A stretch of DNA of 42,722 nucleotides. It comes from Roseomonas mucosa (GTDB lineage Bacteria; Pseudomonadota; Alphaproteobacteria; Acetobacterales; Acetobacteraceae). Numbering within the stretch: the first letter of the stretch is position 1; the number at the start of each line of letters is the position of its first letter. Of this stretch, positions 34,062-42,574 are shown one piece after another. Both the position numbers and the translations under genes were made by a program. The notes beneath the pieces were generated by a model. The model saw only the letters and a list, made by a program, of their open reading frames with translations, ran no database searches and had not been told where the DNA came from. The stretch is taken from assembly GCA_945878375.1 (NCBI GenBank), contig CAMDWG010000010.1:86646-129367 (forward strand). Reading direction: 5' to 3'.

Positions 34062-34751
34062 ATGGCGGCGCAGTCGGGCGGCGAGATGGTGCGCCTGCGG
34101 GTCTGGGACCCTTGGGTACGGCTGGTCCATTGGAGCGTGGCGCTGTTGCTGCCCTTCTCCTGGTGGACCGCCGAAACCTCTCGCTACGATCTGCATTTCC
34201 AGTCGGGCTACGCGATCCTGACGCTGGTGCTGTTCCGCCTAGCCTGGGGCGTGGTGGGGTCGGAGACCGCGCGCTTCGCGCGGTTCGTGAAGGGGCCGAA
34301 GGCGGTGCTCGCGCATCTCGGCCATCTGCGTCATCGGCAGGTTCCGGCGGAGGTCGGGCACAACGCGGCCGGTGCCGTCATGGTGCTGATCCTGCTGGCA
34401 TTGCTACTGACGCAAGCTCTGAGCGGGTTGTTCGCCGACGACCTGATCTTCACGCGCGGCCCCCTGGCGCGGCGCGTCGACGAGGCATGGAGCACCCTGG
34501 CCACATCGGTGCATCTGCGCGCCTCTTGGGTGATCCTGGGCTGCGCCGTGCTGCATGTGCTGGCGGTGGCGGCCTATCGTGTCGTGGCACGGCGCAAGCT
34601 GGTGAAGCCGATGCTGACCGGCGCGATGGAAGCGCCGGCGGGCACGCCGGCCCCGCGCATGGGCAGCAACCTTCTGGCGCTCGCGCTGCTCGCGGCCTCG
34701 GCCGGCTTCGTGTGGTGGATCAGCACGCTGAAGCCCGCCAGCATCTTCTGA
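34062..34751 (+). CDS. Cytochrome b561-like membrane protein
   Basis: The 229-residue protein has four main transmembrane helices with histidines suited to two b-type hemes: H23 (RLVHWSVALL), H45, H100 (EVGHNAAGA), H151 and H165 (VLHVLAVAAYR). The pattern WDPWVRLVHWS at the start is that of bacterial cytochrome b561 and Ni/Fe-hydrogenase b-type subunits. It shuttles electrons across the membrane, often between quinone and a cytochrome c. The convergent neighbour encodes a cytochrome c'. ATG 34062 or 34086 could be the start. Confidence 0.88.
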   Translation: MAAQSGGEMVRLRVWDPWVRLVHWSVALLLPFSWWTAETSRYDLHFQSGYAILTLVLFRLAWGVVGSETARFARFVKGPKAVLAHLGHLRHRQVPAEVGHNAAGAVMVLILLALLLTQALSGLFADDLIFTRGPLARRVDEAWSTLATSVHLRASWVILGCAVLHVLAVAAYRVVARRKLVKPMLTGAMEAPAGTPAPRMGSNLLALALLAASAGFVWWISTLKPASIF

Positions 34752-34790
34752 CGCCGGCGCGGCACCTGGATCTGAAAGGCGGCGGCCGGA

Positions 34791-35246
34791 TCAGCGGGCG
34801 CGGAACTGCTGGTGGCAGGCGCCGCAGGTCCCACCCGTCATCCGCAGCATGTCGCCCGTGACGTTGCCGGCCTCTGCAGTTGTCTTGAGCGTGGCCAGCG
34901 CGGTCAGCATGGCCTGCTGGCGGGTGCCGAAATCGGCGCGGTTGGTCTCGATCGCCGCCAAGGCACGGGTCTGGCCGTCCTGCGTGCCCTGCGCCGTGGG
35001 CGGGGCCAGGCTGGCGGCCGGCACCCGGTTCGGCAGCGACTGGAAGAAGGGAAGCATCTGGTCGACGCGCGCGACGATCTGCCGCTGGTCGCCGCGCGAC
35101 TGCACGATGCCGGCGATCGCTTCCATCTGGGTCGCCACCTCGCGGAACCCTGCACGGCGCTCGGCCACGACATTGCCCTGAGCCAGCGCGATGCCGGCCG
35201 ACCCCACCCCCGCCGCGATCACCGCGGCCATCACCCATGCCCTCAT
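34791..35246 (-). CDS. Cytochrome c' family protein
   Basis: The 151-residue protein has a signal peptide (AALA-QG cleavage near residue 23), a four-helix-bundle type body and a C-terminal heme-binding C141-G-A-C144-H145, as in class II cytochrome c'. Such proteins bind NO and CO and may protect against nitrosative stress. Its heme must be attached by the Ccm system encoded at 3762-9414 plus ccmAB elsewhere. The start at 35246 is inside a region shared with no other gene; the divergent tRNA-Pro lies 140 bp away. Confidence 0.9.
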   Translation of the reverse strand: MRAWVMAAVIAAGVGSAGIALAQGNVVAERRAGFREVATQMEAIAGIVQSRGDQRQIVARVDQMLPFFQSLPNRVPAASLAPPTAQGTQDGQTRALAAIETNRADFGTRQQAMLTALATLKTTAEAGNVTGDMLRMTGGTCGACHQQFRAR

Positions 35247-35333
35247 CGCGAAGCTCCCTTGTTTGCGCCGGAAGCCTCGCAGCGTTCCGGATACGACGCA
35301 ACGATTGATGAGGGGATCCGCCACGACCCTGGC

Positions 35334-35362
35334 TTGCCCCCCCGCGGGCGCTTCGCTATATG
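35334..35362 (+). promoter_or_regulatory. Promoter of tRNA-Pro
   Basis: TTGCCC (35334-35339) and TATATG (35357-35362) are 17 bp apart and lie 25 bp before the first base of the tRNA. Confidence 0.6.
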
Positions 35363-35386
35363 GCCCCCCTCGCGTCGCTGCCGTGC

Positions 35387-35463
35387 CGGAGTGTAGCTCA
35401 GCCTGGTAGAGCACTGTGTTCGGGACGCAGGGGCCGGAGGTTCGAATCCTCTCACTCCGACCA
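35387..35463 (+). tRNA. tRNA-Pro (anticodon CGG)
   Basis: A 77-nt cloverleaf is complete: acceptor stem CGGAGTG/CACTCCG, D-arm GCTC/GAGC, anticodon stem CTGTG/CGCAG with loop TTCGGGA, T-arm GGAGG-TTCGAAT-CCTCT and an encoded CCA end. The anticodon CGG reads CCG proline codons. It has its own promoter and terminator. No integrase or direct repeat is visible beside it, so it does not look like an occupied attachment site. Confidence 0.96.
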
Positions 35464-35482
35464 GCAATGCGCGGCGCGCAAA

Positions 35483-35516
35483 CCCCGCCAGGATGAAGGT
35501 CCTGGCGGGGTTTTTT
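35483..35516 (+). terminator. Rho-independent terminator of tRNA-Pro
   Basis: A perfect 11-bp stem (35483-35493 with 35500-35510) is followed by six T residues, 19 bp after the tRNA end. Confidence 0.92.
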
Positions 35517-35547
35517 GTCTGGATGGCGCCCGACGAGGCCGCGGCGG

Positions 35548-35742
35548 TCAGCGCGTGACGCCCGCCCCCCAGAACATCAACCGGCGGGCCGCCGGCGCCC
35601 AGGCGATGCCGGCGACCAGGAAGTAGGCGAGTTGCAGGACCCAATGGAGGTCCAGCACGAAATCCGCCAGCACCACGACCAGGGCGACGTAGGCGGCGAA
35701 GCCGACAAGACCGGCGAACAGGGCGGTGATCGGGCGCGTCAT
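35548..35742 (-). CDS. DUF2842 family small membrane protein
   Basis: The 64-residue protein has two hydrophobic helices (about 7-28 and 36-51) and the DUF2842-like stretch VLQLAYFLVAGIAWAPAARRLMFW. The family is found in alphaproteobacteria and its function is unknown. The ATG at 35742 is the only good start; the frame continues upstream to 36108 over apt and was rejected. Confidence 0.72.
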   Translation of the reverse strand: MTRPITALFAGLVGFAAYVALVVVLADFVLDLHWVLQLAYFLVAGIAWAPAARRLMFWGAGVTR

Positions 35743-35885
35743 ACCAGGCGATGTGGCCCGCCTGCCGCACCGCGCCAAGCCCCGGTTGTCGCGCACACCT
35801 TGCACGCCCGTCTCACCGGACGGTTGCGGGCTGCCCATCGCTCGGCGTAGCGTGGCACGAGAGGAAGGCAAGCTGTCTTGGGGTT

Positions 35886-35903
35886 CGCGCAAGGTATTGC
35901 GCG
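35886..35903. promoter_or_regulatory. Hairpin/inverted repeat upstream of apt
   Basis: CGCGCAA and TTGCGCG are perfect 7-bp arms around GGTA, about 50 bp before the apt ATG. It could be a leader hairpin or an operator; there is no independent support. Confidence 0.4.
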
Positions 35904-35955
35904 GCCGGGGCGCAGCGTGGCCTTCCGGCCCCGAAGGAGCCGCGCGACCGTCCCG

Positions 35956-36537
35956 ATGACTGACCAGCCGAACAAGCCCGGCGATGGCGCGCCGCTCACG
36001 CGCATCGAGGCCGATCCGGGCATCGATATCAAGGCGCATATTCGCGGCATCCCCGATTTCCCGAAGCCGGGCATCCTGTTCTACGACATCTCGACCCTGC
36101 TCCGGCACGGGCCGGCCTGGCGCACCGCGATGGCGCGCATGGCGGCCCAGGTCGCGCCCTACAAGCCCGACATCCTGGCTGGGATCGAGAGCCGGGGCTT
36201 CTTAGTCGCCGCGCCGCTTGCGCTCGAGCTGGGCCTTGGCTTCGTGATGCTCCGCAAGCCGCGCAAGCTGCCGGGGCTCACCATCGGCCTGAACTACGCG
36301 CTGGAATACGGCACCGACCGCATCGAGATGCAGGCGGATGCCGTGCCGGCCGGCAAGCGTGTCGTCGTCCTCGACGACCTGCTGGCGACGGGTGGGACGA
36401 TGTCGGCCGGCATCTCGCTGCTGCGGCAGGCCGGCGCGGTCGTGCCCTGCGCTGCCTGCCTGATCGAATTGAGCTTCCTCAAGGGCCGTGAACGCCTCGA
36501 TGTCCCGTTCGAAGCGCTCGTCTCCTACGACGCGTGA
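35956..36537 (+). CDS. apt: Adenine phosphoribosyltransferase
   Basis: Apt salvages adenine to AMP using PRPP. The PRPP-binding loop [14 protein letters not shown] and the GIESRGF segment are characteristic, and the length of 193 residues is normal. The ATG at 35956 follows a weak GGAGCC site. The last 50 bp overlap the start of the LOV kinase gene in another frame, which would couple its expression to adenine salvage transcription. Confidence 0.96.
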   Translation: MTDQPNKPGDGAPLTRIEADPGIDIKAHIRGIPDFPKPGILFYDISTLLRHGPAWRTAMARMAAQVAPYKPDILAGIESRGFLVAAPLALELGLGFVMLRKPRKLPGLTIGLNYALEYGTDRIEMQADAVPAGKRVVVLDDLLATGGTMSAGISLLRQAGAVVPCAACLIELSFLKGRERLDVPFEALVSYDA

Positions 36538-38554
36538 AGACGCGGCCCCAGGGGCGGCCGTGGCGGCGGAGGCGGCGCGCCACGCCGCCGCCGCGCTCGC
36601 CCTCGCCGACGCGAACCGCTTCGCCGGGGCGCTCGCCGCCTCGGTCGCCGCCGCGCCCACGGGCGTGGTGATCAGCGACCCGAACCAGCCCGACTGCCCG
36701 ATCATCTTCGCCAACCCGGCCTTCCATCGCATCACCGGCTACCCGCCGGAGGAGGTGATCGGCCGCAACTGCCGCTTCCTCCAGGGGCCGGGCACCGATC
36801 CGGCGGCGGTGCGCGCCATCCGCCAGGCCATCGCCAAGGCCGCGCCCATCGACATCCGCCTGGTGAATTACCGCCGCGACGGCAAGCGCTTCGTCAACGA
36901 ACTGCACATCTCGCCTGTCCATGACGCCACGGGGAAGCTGGTCTCCTTCCTCGGCATCCAGCATGACGTGACGGAGCGCGTGAAGGCCGAGGACGCGGCC
37001 CGCCGCGCCCGCCGCGCGGCCGAACGGGCCAATGCCGAGAAATCCGACTTCCTCGCCTTTGTCAGCCACGAGGTGCGGACCCCGTTGAACGGGGTGCTCG
37101 GCACGCTGTCGCTGCTGCTCGACACGCCGCTCGATTCGGAACAGCGCGCCTATGCCGAGACCGCCCGCCGTTCGGGTGAGACGCTGCTGTGGACGGTCAA
37201 CGAACTGCTCGACCTGTCCCGGATCGAGGCCGGGCAACTCGAGCTCGAGGATTTCGCCTTCGATCCCGGCCAGCCGGTGCGCGATGTGCTGGGCCTGCTC
37301 GCCGCCACCGCCGCCGACAAGGGGCTGCGGCTGAGCGCCAGCCTCGATGCCGCCCTCCCCGCGCGGATCATGGGCGATGCCAGGCGACTTCGGCAGGTGG
37401 TGCTGAACCTGGTGGACAATGCGATCAAGTTCACCGCATCCGGGGCCGTCGAGATCAGGGTCATGCGTGACGCCGAGCGGATCGCGGTCGAGGTGCGCGA
37501 CACCGGCACGGGCATCCCCGCGCAGCTGCGCCGCCGCCTGTTCCGACGCTTCCAGCAGGCCGATGCCGGCACCGCCCGCCGGCATGGCGGATCGGGCCTC
37601 GGCCTGATGATCTGCCGGCGGTTGGTCGGGCTGATGGGCGGCCAGATCGGTGTGGAGAGCGAGCCAGGCGCGGGCAGCGTGTTCCGCTTCGACCTGCCGC
37701 TCCGCCCCGCGGCGGAGGATGCGCCCGCCCTGCCCGAACTTGTCCGCGCCGAGGCGCCGGCCCGCCGCCTCGCCGGCGATGCCCCCTTCGCGCGGCTGTT
37801 GCTGGTCGAGGACAGCGAGGCGAGCCAGTTGGTCGCCGCCGCCATCCTCCGGAAGGCGGGCTACGAGGTGGATCTGGCCCGCGACGGCGAGACGGCGGTG
37901 GAAGCCGCGGCCAGCGGATCCTATGACGCGGTGCTGATGGATGTCCGCATGCCCGGCCTCGATGGCTATGAGGCGACGCGGCGCATCCGGGCGCTCGGCG
38001 GGGCGGCGGGGCGGGTGCGCATCCTGGCGCTGACCGCCTCCGCCATGCCGGGCGATGTGCAGCGCAGCCTGACGGCTGGCATGGACGCGCACCTGACCAA
38101 GCCGGTCGATCGTGCCGGACTGCTCGGCGCGGTCGCGGCCCTGCTGGCCGCCGTGCCGGCACGGCCACGCGCCATGGCCCCGGTCGCCGAACCCGGCCCA
38201 TCCCATGCACTGCTGGTCCGCGAGACGCTGGAGGAACTGCGCGCCGCCGTCGGGCCCGGGCGCCTGCCCGATCTTCTGGGCGTCTTCGCTGCGGAAACGC
38301 TCGCGCGCGTGCGGCGGCTGGTGCAGGACCCTTCGCTGGCGGAAGCGGAGCAGGAAGCGCATGCGCTGCAATCCGCCGCCGGCACCTTCGGCGCGGCAGC
38401 CTTGCGGGAAGCGGGCACGGCGCTCGAACGGGCCGCCGCAGCCGGCGATACTGCCGGCGTCGCGGCGGTGGTGGGTGGCCTGCCCCGCCTTGTGGAGCGC
38501 ACCCTGCATGCCCTGTCGCGCGCGGCGGCCGTGCCGGCCGGCGGCTCCGAGTAG
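36488..38554 (+). CDS. LOV-domain hybrid histidine kinase (HK-REC-HPt)
   Basis: The 688-residue protein has four modules. A LOV domain (about 46-165) carries the flavin-adduct cysteine C95 in G-R-N-C-R-F-L-Q, flavin contacts N127 and N137, and Q158 in FLGIQHD. A HisKA dimerisation domain has the phospho-acceptor H194 ([10 protein letters not shown]). The HATPase has the N-box NLVDNAIKF and G-boxes DTGTGIP and GGSGLGL. A receiver has E441-D442, D485, T516 and K538, and the HPt domain has H625 ([13 protein letters not shown]). It should therefore sense blue light via FMN and run a phosphorelay. No transmembrane helix is present. The output regulator is not next to it. Confidence 0.95.
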   Translation: MNASMSRSKRSSPTTREDAAPGAAVAAEAARHAAAALALADANRFAGALAASVAAAPTGVVISDPNQPDCPIIFANPAFHRITGYPPEEVIGRNCRFLQGPGTDPAAVRAIRQAIAKAAPIDIRLVNYRRDGKRFVNELHISPVHDATGKLVSFLGIQHDVTERVKAEDAARRARRAAERANAEKSDFLAFVSHEVRTPLNGVLGTLSLLLDTPLDSEQRAYAETARRSGETLLWTVNELLDLSRIEAGQLELEDFAFDPGQPVRDVLGLLAATAADKGLRLSASLDAALPARIMGDARRLRQVVLNLVDNAIKFTASGAVEIRVMRDAERIAVEVRDTGTGIPAQLRRRLFRRFQQADAGTARRHGGSGLGLMICRRLVGLMGGQIGVESEPGAGSVFRFDLPLRPAAEDAPALPELVRAEAPARRLAGDAPFARLLLVEDSEASQLVAAAILRKAGYEVDLARDGETAVEAAASGSYDAVLMDVRMPGLDGYEATRRIRALGGAAGRVRILALTASAMPGDVQRSLTAGMDAHLTKPVDRAGLLGAVAALLAAVPARPRAMAPVAEPGPSHALLVRETLEELRAAVGPGRLPDLLGVFAAETLARVRRLVQDPSLAEAEQEAHALQSAAGTFGAAALREAGTALERAAAAGDTAGVAAVVGGLPRLVERTLHALSRAAAVPAGGSE

Positions 38555-38656
38555 CCCCCCTTTGCCGCTGCCTGGACCCGTCTCCATCCCACCGCGCCAC
38601 CTTTTCGCCCCATTGGGGCGCCTAGGTGCCACCTCGTGGCGGGGGAGGCCGAACGG

Positions 38657-39658
38657 ATGACGGAAGCTCGCGCCACCCGCAGGGCCTTGATCGGCACCGC
38701 ACTGGCGGCCGCGACCCTTCCTGTGCGCCCGCTGCAAGCCGCCACCGGCGTGCCGGAAGCCGCCACCTTGCTGGTGCCCGGCCCGGAGGGTGGCGCTGCC
38801 GCCGTGTTTGCTGCGCAGGCCGCGCAGGGCCTGGCCCGTGGCCTGGTGCAGGCGGCGGCGCTGCGGGTGAGCCTTCTGGGCGGGCCGGATGGGATCACCG
38901 CGGCCAATCGCTTCGCCGCCTCCACGGCGCCGGATGGGCGGATGCTTCTGGTGCTGACCGGGCCCGCGGCGCAGGCGCTGCTCGTCGGCGACAGCCGCGC
39001 CCGCTATGAGCCGCGCCACTGGCCCGCCATTGCCGGCAGTCTCGTGCCTGTCCTGGTCGCCGGCCGCGGCGCGCTGACCGGGGCGCAACCGCTCCGCCTC
39101 GCGTTGTCCGGACCCGGCGCTGCAGAAGCTGGCGCGTTGCTGGCCCTCGACCTGATCGGGCACGGCGCGACCCCGGTCTTCCTGCCCGCCGGCCTCGGGC
39201 CCGATGCGGCGGTTGGCGCGGGCATCGCGGATGCGGTGGTGCTGGCCGGGCCTGACGCGATGGCCCGCGCCGCGGCGCTCGGCCTGGTGCCGTGGTTCGG
39301 CTTCGACGGCGAGCGCCCTGGCCGTGATGCCGCCCTGGCCGAGGTGGCGAGCTTCGGGGAGTTGCTTGGCGACCGGCCGCAGCCGGAGCTGGTCGCGGCG
39401 TCGCGCGCGGCGGGCGCGGCCTTGCGCGTGCGCGGCCTGCTGGTGCTGCCGGCGCTTACGTCGGCCGATGCGGTCGCGCTCTGGCGCGGCGCGGCCCGCA
39501 ATTGGGTGGAGGAGGCGCGGGAGCCCGAGGAGGCGGCCACCCGCCGCGTAGGGGGAGAGGACGCGGCGGATCTCCTCGCCACCCTTTGTCCACCGGCGGA
39601 GGCAGCGACCGCCTATCGTGACTGGCTGCGCCGCCGCCTGAACTGGCAGGCTGGCTGA
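38657..39658 (+). CDS. Bug/TctC-like exported binding protein
   Basis: The 333-residue protein starts with an RR-type signal (ATRRALIGTALAAATLP). The body resembles the tripartite tricarboxylate transporter binding proteins (Bug/TctC): LLVPGPEGGAAAVFAAQAAQGLARGL, and FAASTAPDGRMLLVLTGPAAQALL, with the PDG-x-x-LL motif of the family. It is divergent and no TctA/TctB membrane genes are adjacent. The ATG at 38657 has the GGGGGAGG site at 38641-38648, 8 nt upstream. Ligand unknown. Confidence 0.7.
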   Translation: MTEARATRRALIGTALAAATLPVRPLQAATGVPEAATLLVPGPEGGAAAVFAAQAAQGLARGLVQAAALRVSLLGGPDGITAANRFAASTAPDGRMLLVLTGPAAQALLVGDSRARYEPRHWPAIAGSLVPVLVAGRGALTGAQPLRLALSGPGAAEAGALLALDLIGHGATPVFLPAGLGPDAAVGAGIADAVVLAGPDAMARAAALGLVPWFGFDGERPGRDAALAEVASFGELLGDRPQPELVAASRAAGAALRVRGLLVLPALTSADAVALWRGAARNWVEEAREPEEAATRRVGGEDAADLLATLCPPAEAATAYRDWLRRRLNWQAG

Positions 39659-39804
39659 CCCTGGGGCGGGCGACAGGCGCGTGATCGCCTGAGGTGTCGC
39701 GGACCCTCCCCGGGCCACCCCCGGTCGCCGGCCTTCCCGCCGCGCTTGTGCCGGCGTAGATCTTGCCGCCCCGGAACCGCCCGTTTCCGCCAGAGAGGAT
39801 CGCG

Positions 39805-40155
39805 ATGCGCTGGGTCTTCTTCGTACCGCTTCTTGTCCTGCTGGCCCTGTTCGCCCTGTCGAACACCCAGGATGTCGATATCAGGCTTTGGCCCTTCGAC
39901 CTGGTCTGGGTCGCATCGCTCGGCATGGCCGTCCTGGTGGCGGCCGGGCTGGCCTTCCTGCTCGGCGCCATCATCGCCTGGGCCTCGGCCCTGCCCGCTC
40001 GCCGTCGCGCCGCGCGCGTCGAACAGGCCGCGAAGCTGCTGGAAGCCGAACTCGCCGCGCTCCGGGAGAAGGAGGCGCAGGCGCAGCGCGACGCCGATAT
40101 GGGCCGCGTGCCCGACGCCGCGGTAGTGCCGCTGCGCGCCGCCGGAGGGCATTGA
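39805..40155 (+). CDS. LapA-domain (DUF1049) membrane protein
   Basis: The 116-residue protein has two hydrophobic helices (about 2-20 and 35-58) around [12 protein letters not shown], the LapA/DUF1049 signature, then a charged coiled-coil tail (residues about 68-100). Relatives in E. coli (YciS) take part in lipopolysaccharide assembly with LapB, which is not encoded here. ATG 39805 follows AGAGAGGA. The gene is 2 bp from pyrF. Confidence 0.85.
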   Translation: MRWVFFVPLLVLLALFALSNTQDVDIRLWPFDLVWVASLGMAVLVAAGLAFLLGAIIAWASALPARRRAARVEQAAKLLEAELAALREKEAQAQRDADMGRVPDAAVVPLRAAGGH

Positions 40156-40157
40156 AC

Positions 40158-40871
40158 ATGGCGCGGCCTTGCGGCCTCTGCGTCGCGCTCGATGCGCCTG
40201 ACATTGCCACGGCCGAGTCCTGGGCGCGGGCAGTTGCCCCGCAGGCGGGGCTTTTGAAGGTCGGGCTGGAGCTGTTCTCGGCCGAAGGCGGCCAGGCGGT
40301 GCGGCGCATCGCGCAGCACGGGAAGGTGTTCCTCGACCTCAAGCTGCACGATATCCCGAACACGGTGGCCGGGGCCGTGCGGTCCCTCGCGCCGTTGCGG
40401 CCGGCCTGGCTCACGATCCATGCCGCCGGCGGCGTCGCGATGATCGCTGCCGCGCGGGAGGCGGCGGAGAAATCGGGCGGTGCCGACCGAATGAAGATCC
40501 TGGCAGTGACCGTGCTGACCAGCATCGATGCAGCCACTCTGTCGGATACGGGGGTTTCGGGCGGGCCGGTGCAGCAGGTGCTTCGCCTCGCGCGCCTCGC
40601 GGTCGCCGCTGGTGCGGATGGGCTCGTCTGTTCCCCGCGTGAGGTCGCGCCGTTGCGCGCGGCGCTCGGCGAGGGGCCGGCGCTCGTGGTGCCGGGCGTG
40701 CGTCCCGCCGGCAGCGCTGCCGATGACCAGGCGCGCACCGCAACGCCGGAGGAGATGGCGGCGGCCGGTGCCGATTTCGTCGTGGTCGGACGCCCGATCA
40801 CCAAGGCGGCCGATCCGGGCGCCGCGGCGGCGGTGATCGCGCTGGCATTGGCGGGCCACCCCATCCGATGA
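40158..40871 (+). CDS. pyrF: Orotidine 5'-phosphate decarboxylase
   Basis: PyrF makes UMP from OMP. The catalytic K-D network is in [13 protein letters not shown], with other blocks such as [13 protein letters not shown] and VVPGVRP typical of the type I enzyme. The 237 residues are normal. It is immediately downstream of the LapA-type gene and about 50 bp before trpF, a frequent alphaproteobacterial order. Confidence 0.97.
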   Translation: MARPCGLCVALDAPDIATAESWARAVAPQAGLLKVGLELFSAEGGQAVRRIAQHGKVFLDLKLHDIPNTVAGAVRSLAPLRPAWLTIHAAGGVAMIAAAREAAEKSGGADRMKILAVTVLTSIDAATLSDTGVSGGPVQQVLRLARLAVAAGADGLVCSPREVAPLRAALGEGPALVVPGVRPAGSAADDQARTATPEEMAAAGADFVVVGRPITKAADPGAAAAVIALALAGHPIR

Positions 40872-40920
40872 CCGCAGGGCGCAGCGGCGGCACGCCGCGA
40901 GCACCGGAAGGCTGAATCGG

Positions 40921-41580
40921 ATGGGCCACGTGATCACCAAGATCTGCGGCATCAACGACGCCGCCGCGATGCAGGCCGCCGCGGCGGCGGGTGCGGATCT
41001 GATCGGCTTCGTGTTCTTCCCCCCCTCGCCGCGCGCCGTGACGCCCGCGCAGGCGGCGTCCATCGCGGGACCCGGGGCTGCGCCCGGACCGGCCAAGGTC
41101 GGCCTGTTCGTGGACCCTGAGGACGCCCTGATCGAGAGCGTTCTCGCCGCCTTGCCGCTCGATGTGATTCAGCTGCATGGCGAGGAGACGCCGGCACGTT
41201 GCGCCGCCATCCGCGCCAGGTTCGGCCTGCCGGTGATGAAGGCGCTCGGCATCGCCACTGCCGACGATCTGGTGCAGTTGGCCGATTACGCGCCGGCGGT
41301 GGACCGTTTCCTGCTGGATGCGAAGGCGCCGCCCGGCGCGCCTCTGCCCGGCGGCAATGCGGCGCCCTTCGACTGGACGCTGATGGCGGGGCGCGCCATT
41401 CCGCGCCCCTGGCTGCTGGCCGGCGGGCTCACGCCACGCAACGTCGCGGACGCGATCCGTGTCTCCGCCGCGCCGGGCGTCGATGTGTCCTCGGGCGTCG
41501 AGCGGGCGCGCGGCGTCAAGGATGCGGGGCTGATCGCCGCCTTCGTAGGGGCCGCGCGCGGGGCCGCGCGCGGCGCCTGA
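40921..41580 (+). CDS. trpF: Phosphoribosylanthranilate isomerase
   Basis: TrpF converts phosphoribosylanthranilate to CdRP in tryptophan biosynthesis. The KICG catalytic-cysteine motif, DVIQLHG, LDAKA (catalytic Asp), LAGGL and VDVSSGVE are all present. The C-terminus has a small direct duplication (GAARGAARGA) not typical of the family. trpB and trpA do not follow. Its TGA is directly adjacent to the stop of the convergent aminotransferase gene. Confidence 0.97.
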   Translation: MGHVITKICGINDAAAMQAAAAAGADLIGFVFFPPSPRAVTPAQAASIAGPGAAPGPAKVGLFVDPEDALIESVLAALPLDVIQLHGEETPARCAAIRARFGLPVMKALGIATADDLVQLADYAPAVDRFLLDAKAPPGAPLPGGNAAPFDWTLMAGRAIPRPWLLAGGLTPRNVADAIRVSAAPGVDVSSGVERARGVKDAGLIAAFVGAARGAARGA

Positions 41581-42447
41581 TCACGCCGTCTTCGGCAGGA
41601 TGCGCCAATTCGCCTCGGCCCATTCGAAATAGGTTGCGCGGGCCTTGAGCGCCATCGGTCCGGGCTGCATGGCGCGGCCATTGTAGTTCGTGCAGGGCAG
41701 CACCTTGGCGTAGTTGCCCGTTGAGAAGATCTCGTCCGCCGTCTCCAGCTCGTCCGGCGTCACGCGGCGTTCTTCCACCGGCACGCCCGCTTCGCGCAGC
41801 AGCATCAGGACCCGCTGGCGGGTGATGCCGTTCAGGAAGGTGCCGTTGATCGCCGGCGTCACCACCACCCCGTCCTTGGCGAACATCAGGTTCGCGCTGG
41901 CGAATTCCGCGACATTGCCGAGCGCGTCGCACATCACCGCGTTCTCGAAGCCGCGCTCCGCCGCCCAGGCCCCGGCGCGGGCGCCGTTGGGGTAGAGGCA
42001 GGATGCCTTCGCATCCGTCGGCGCCATGTCGGGCGCGGGGCGCCGATGCGGCACGAGGCAGGCGGAGAAGCCCTTCCAGGCCGGCAGCGGGCTGTCATAG
42101 ACGGACAGGACAAAATCCGTGCTGTCCGGATCGGGCCGCGCCGAGCCGATGCCCTTGCGGACGAAGAACATCGGCCGGACGTCGAGCTCGGCCTCCTGGC
42201 CCATGCGACGGATGCCTTCCCGGCACAGTTCCTCGATCTGCGTCGCGGTGAGCTTCGGCTTCATCAGCATCGCTTCCGCGCTGCGGACGCAGCGCGCGGC
42301 GTGGAGGTCGAGATCCGGCGCGACGCCCCGAATGGCGCGCCCGCCGTCGAAGATCATACTGCCAAGCCAGAAGGCATGGTCCATCGGGCCCATCAGCTTG
42401 GGCTCCTCGGTCATCCACTGCCCGCCGTACCAGAACACGCCCGCCAT
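41581..42447 (-). CDS. Class IV PLP aminotransferase (branched-chain type)
   Basis: The 288-residue enzyme is a fold-type IV PLP transferase of the BCAT/D-amino-acid family. K147 in DAKASCLYPNGARA is the Schiff-base lysine and E181 in VAEFASANLM binds the pyridine nitrogen. The MAGVFWYGGQWM opening and the STGNYAKVLPCTNY stretch near the C-terminus agree with branched-chain transaminases. IlvE is the likely role, but substrate class cannot be settled from the sequence. The stop abuts trpF with no gap. Confidence 0.9.
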   Translation of the reverse strand: MAGVFWYGGQWMTEEPKLMGPMDHAFWLGSMIFDGGRAIRGVAPDLDLHAARCVRSAEAMLMKPKLTATQIEELCREGIRRMGQEAELDVRPMFFVRKGIGSARPDPDSTDFVLSVYDSPLPAWKGFSACLVPHRRPAPDMAPTDAKASCLYPNGARAGAWAAERGFENAVMCDALGNVAEFASANLMFAKDGVVVTPAINGTFLNGITRQRVLMLLREAGVPVEERRVTPDELETADEIFSTGNYAKVLPCTNYNGRAMQPGPMALKARATYFEWAEANWRILPKTA

Positions 42448-42472
42448 CGTCCGTATCCTTGCTGGAGACGTT

Positions 42473-42505
42473 CCTTCAAAGCACGGTCCGGGGGGTGTTT
42501 GAAGG
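42473..42505. promoter_or_regulatory. Inverted repeat in the aminotransferase-uxaA divergent region
   Basis: CCTTCAAA and TTTGAAGG form perfect 8-bp arms with a 17-bp spacer, and a related half-site (GTTGAAGCGG) follows at 42515-42524. The position between two divergent starts suits a shared regulator. The left arm is 26-33 bp upstream of the aminotransferase start. Confidence 0.5.
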
Positions 42506-42515
42506 CGGGGGGTGG

Positions 42516-42544
42516 TTGAAGCGGCCCGGCACGGCCCTTAGGGT
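42516..42544 (+). promoter_or_regulatory. Candidate promoter of the uxaA-like gene
   Basis: TTGAAG (42516-42521) and TAGGGT (42539-42544) are 17 bp apart, leaving a 24-nt leader with a GGGGGGAAAG ribosome site. Confidence 0.4.
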
Positions 42545-42574
42545 GCCCGCAGGAGTGGGTGGGGGGAAAGCGCG

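Noticed and set aside
35387-35463. tRNA-Pro as an integration site for a mobile island
   Set aside because: No integrase, direct repeat of the tRNA 3' end, or change in gene character follows.
36479-39718. 1079-residue open frame on the minus strand opposite the LOV kinase and Bug-like genes
   Set aside because: It is an Arg/Gly/Ala/His-rich shadow frame of two well-supported plus-strand genes; high GC makes such long antisense frames common.
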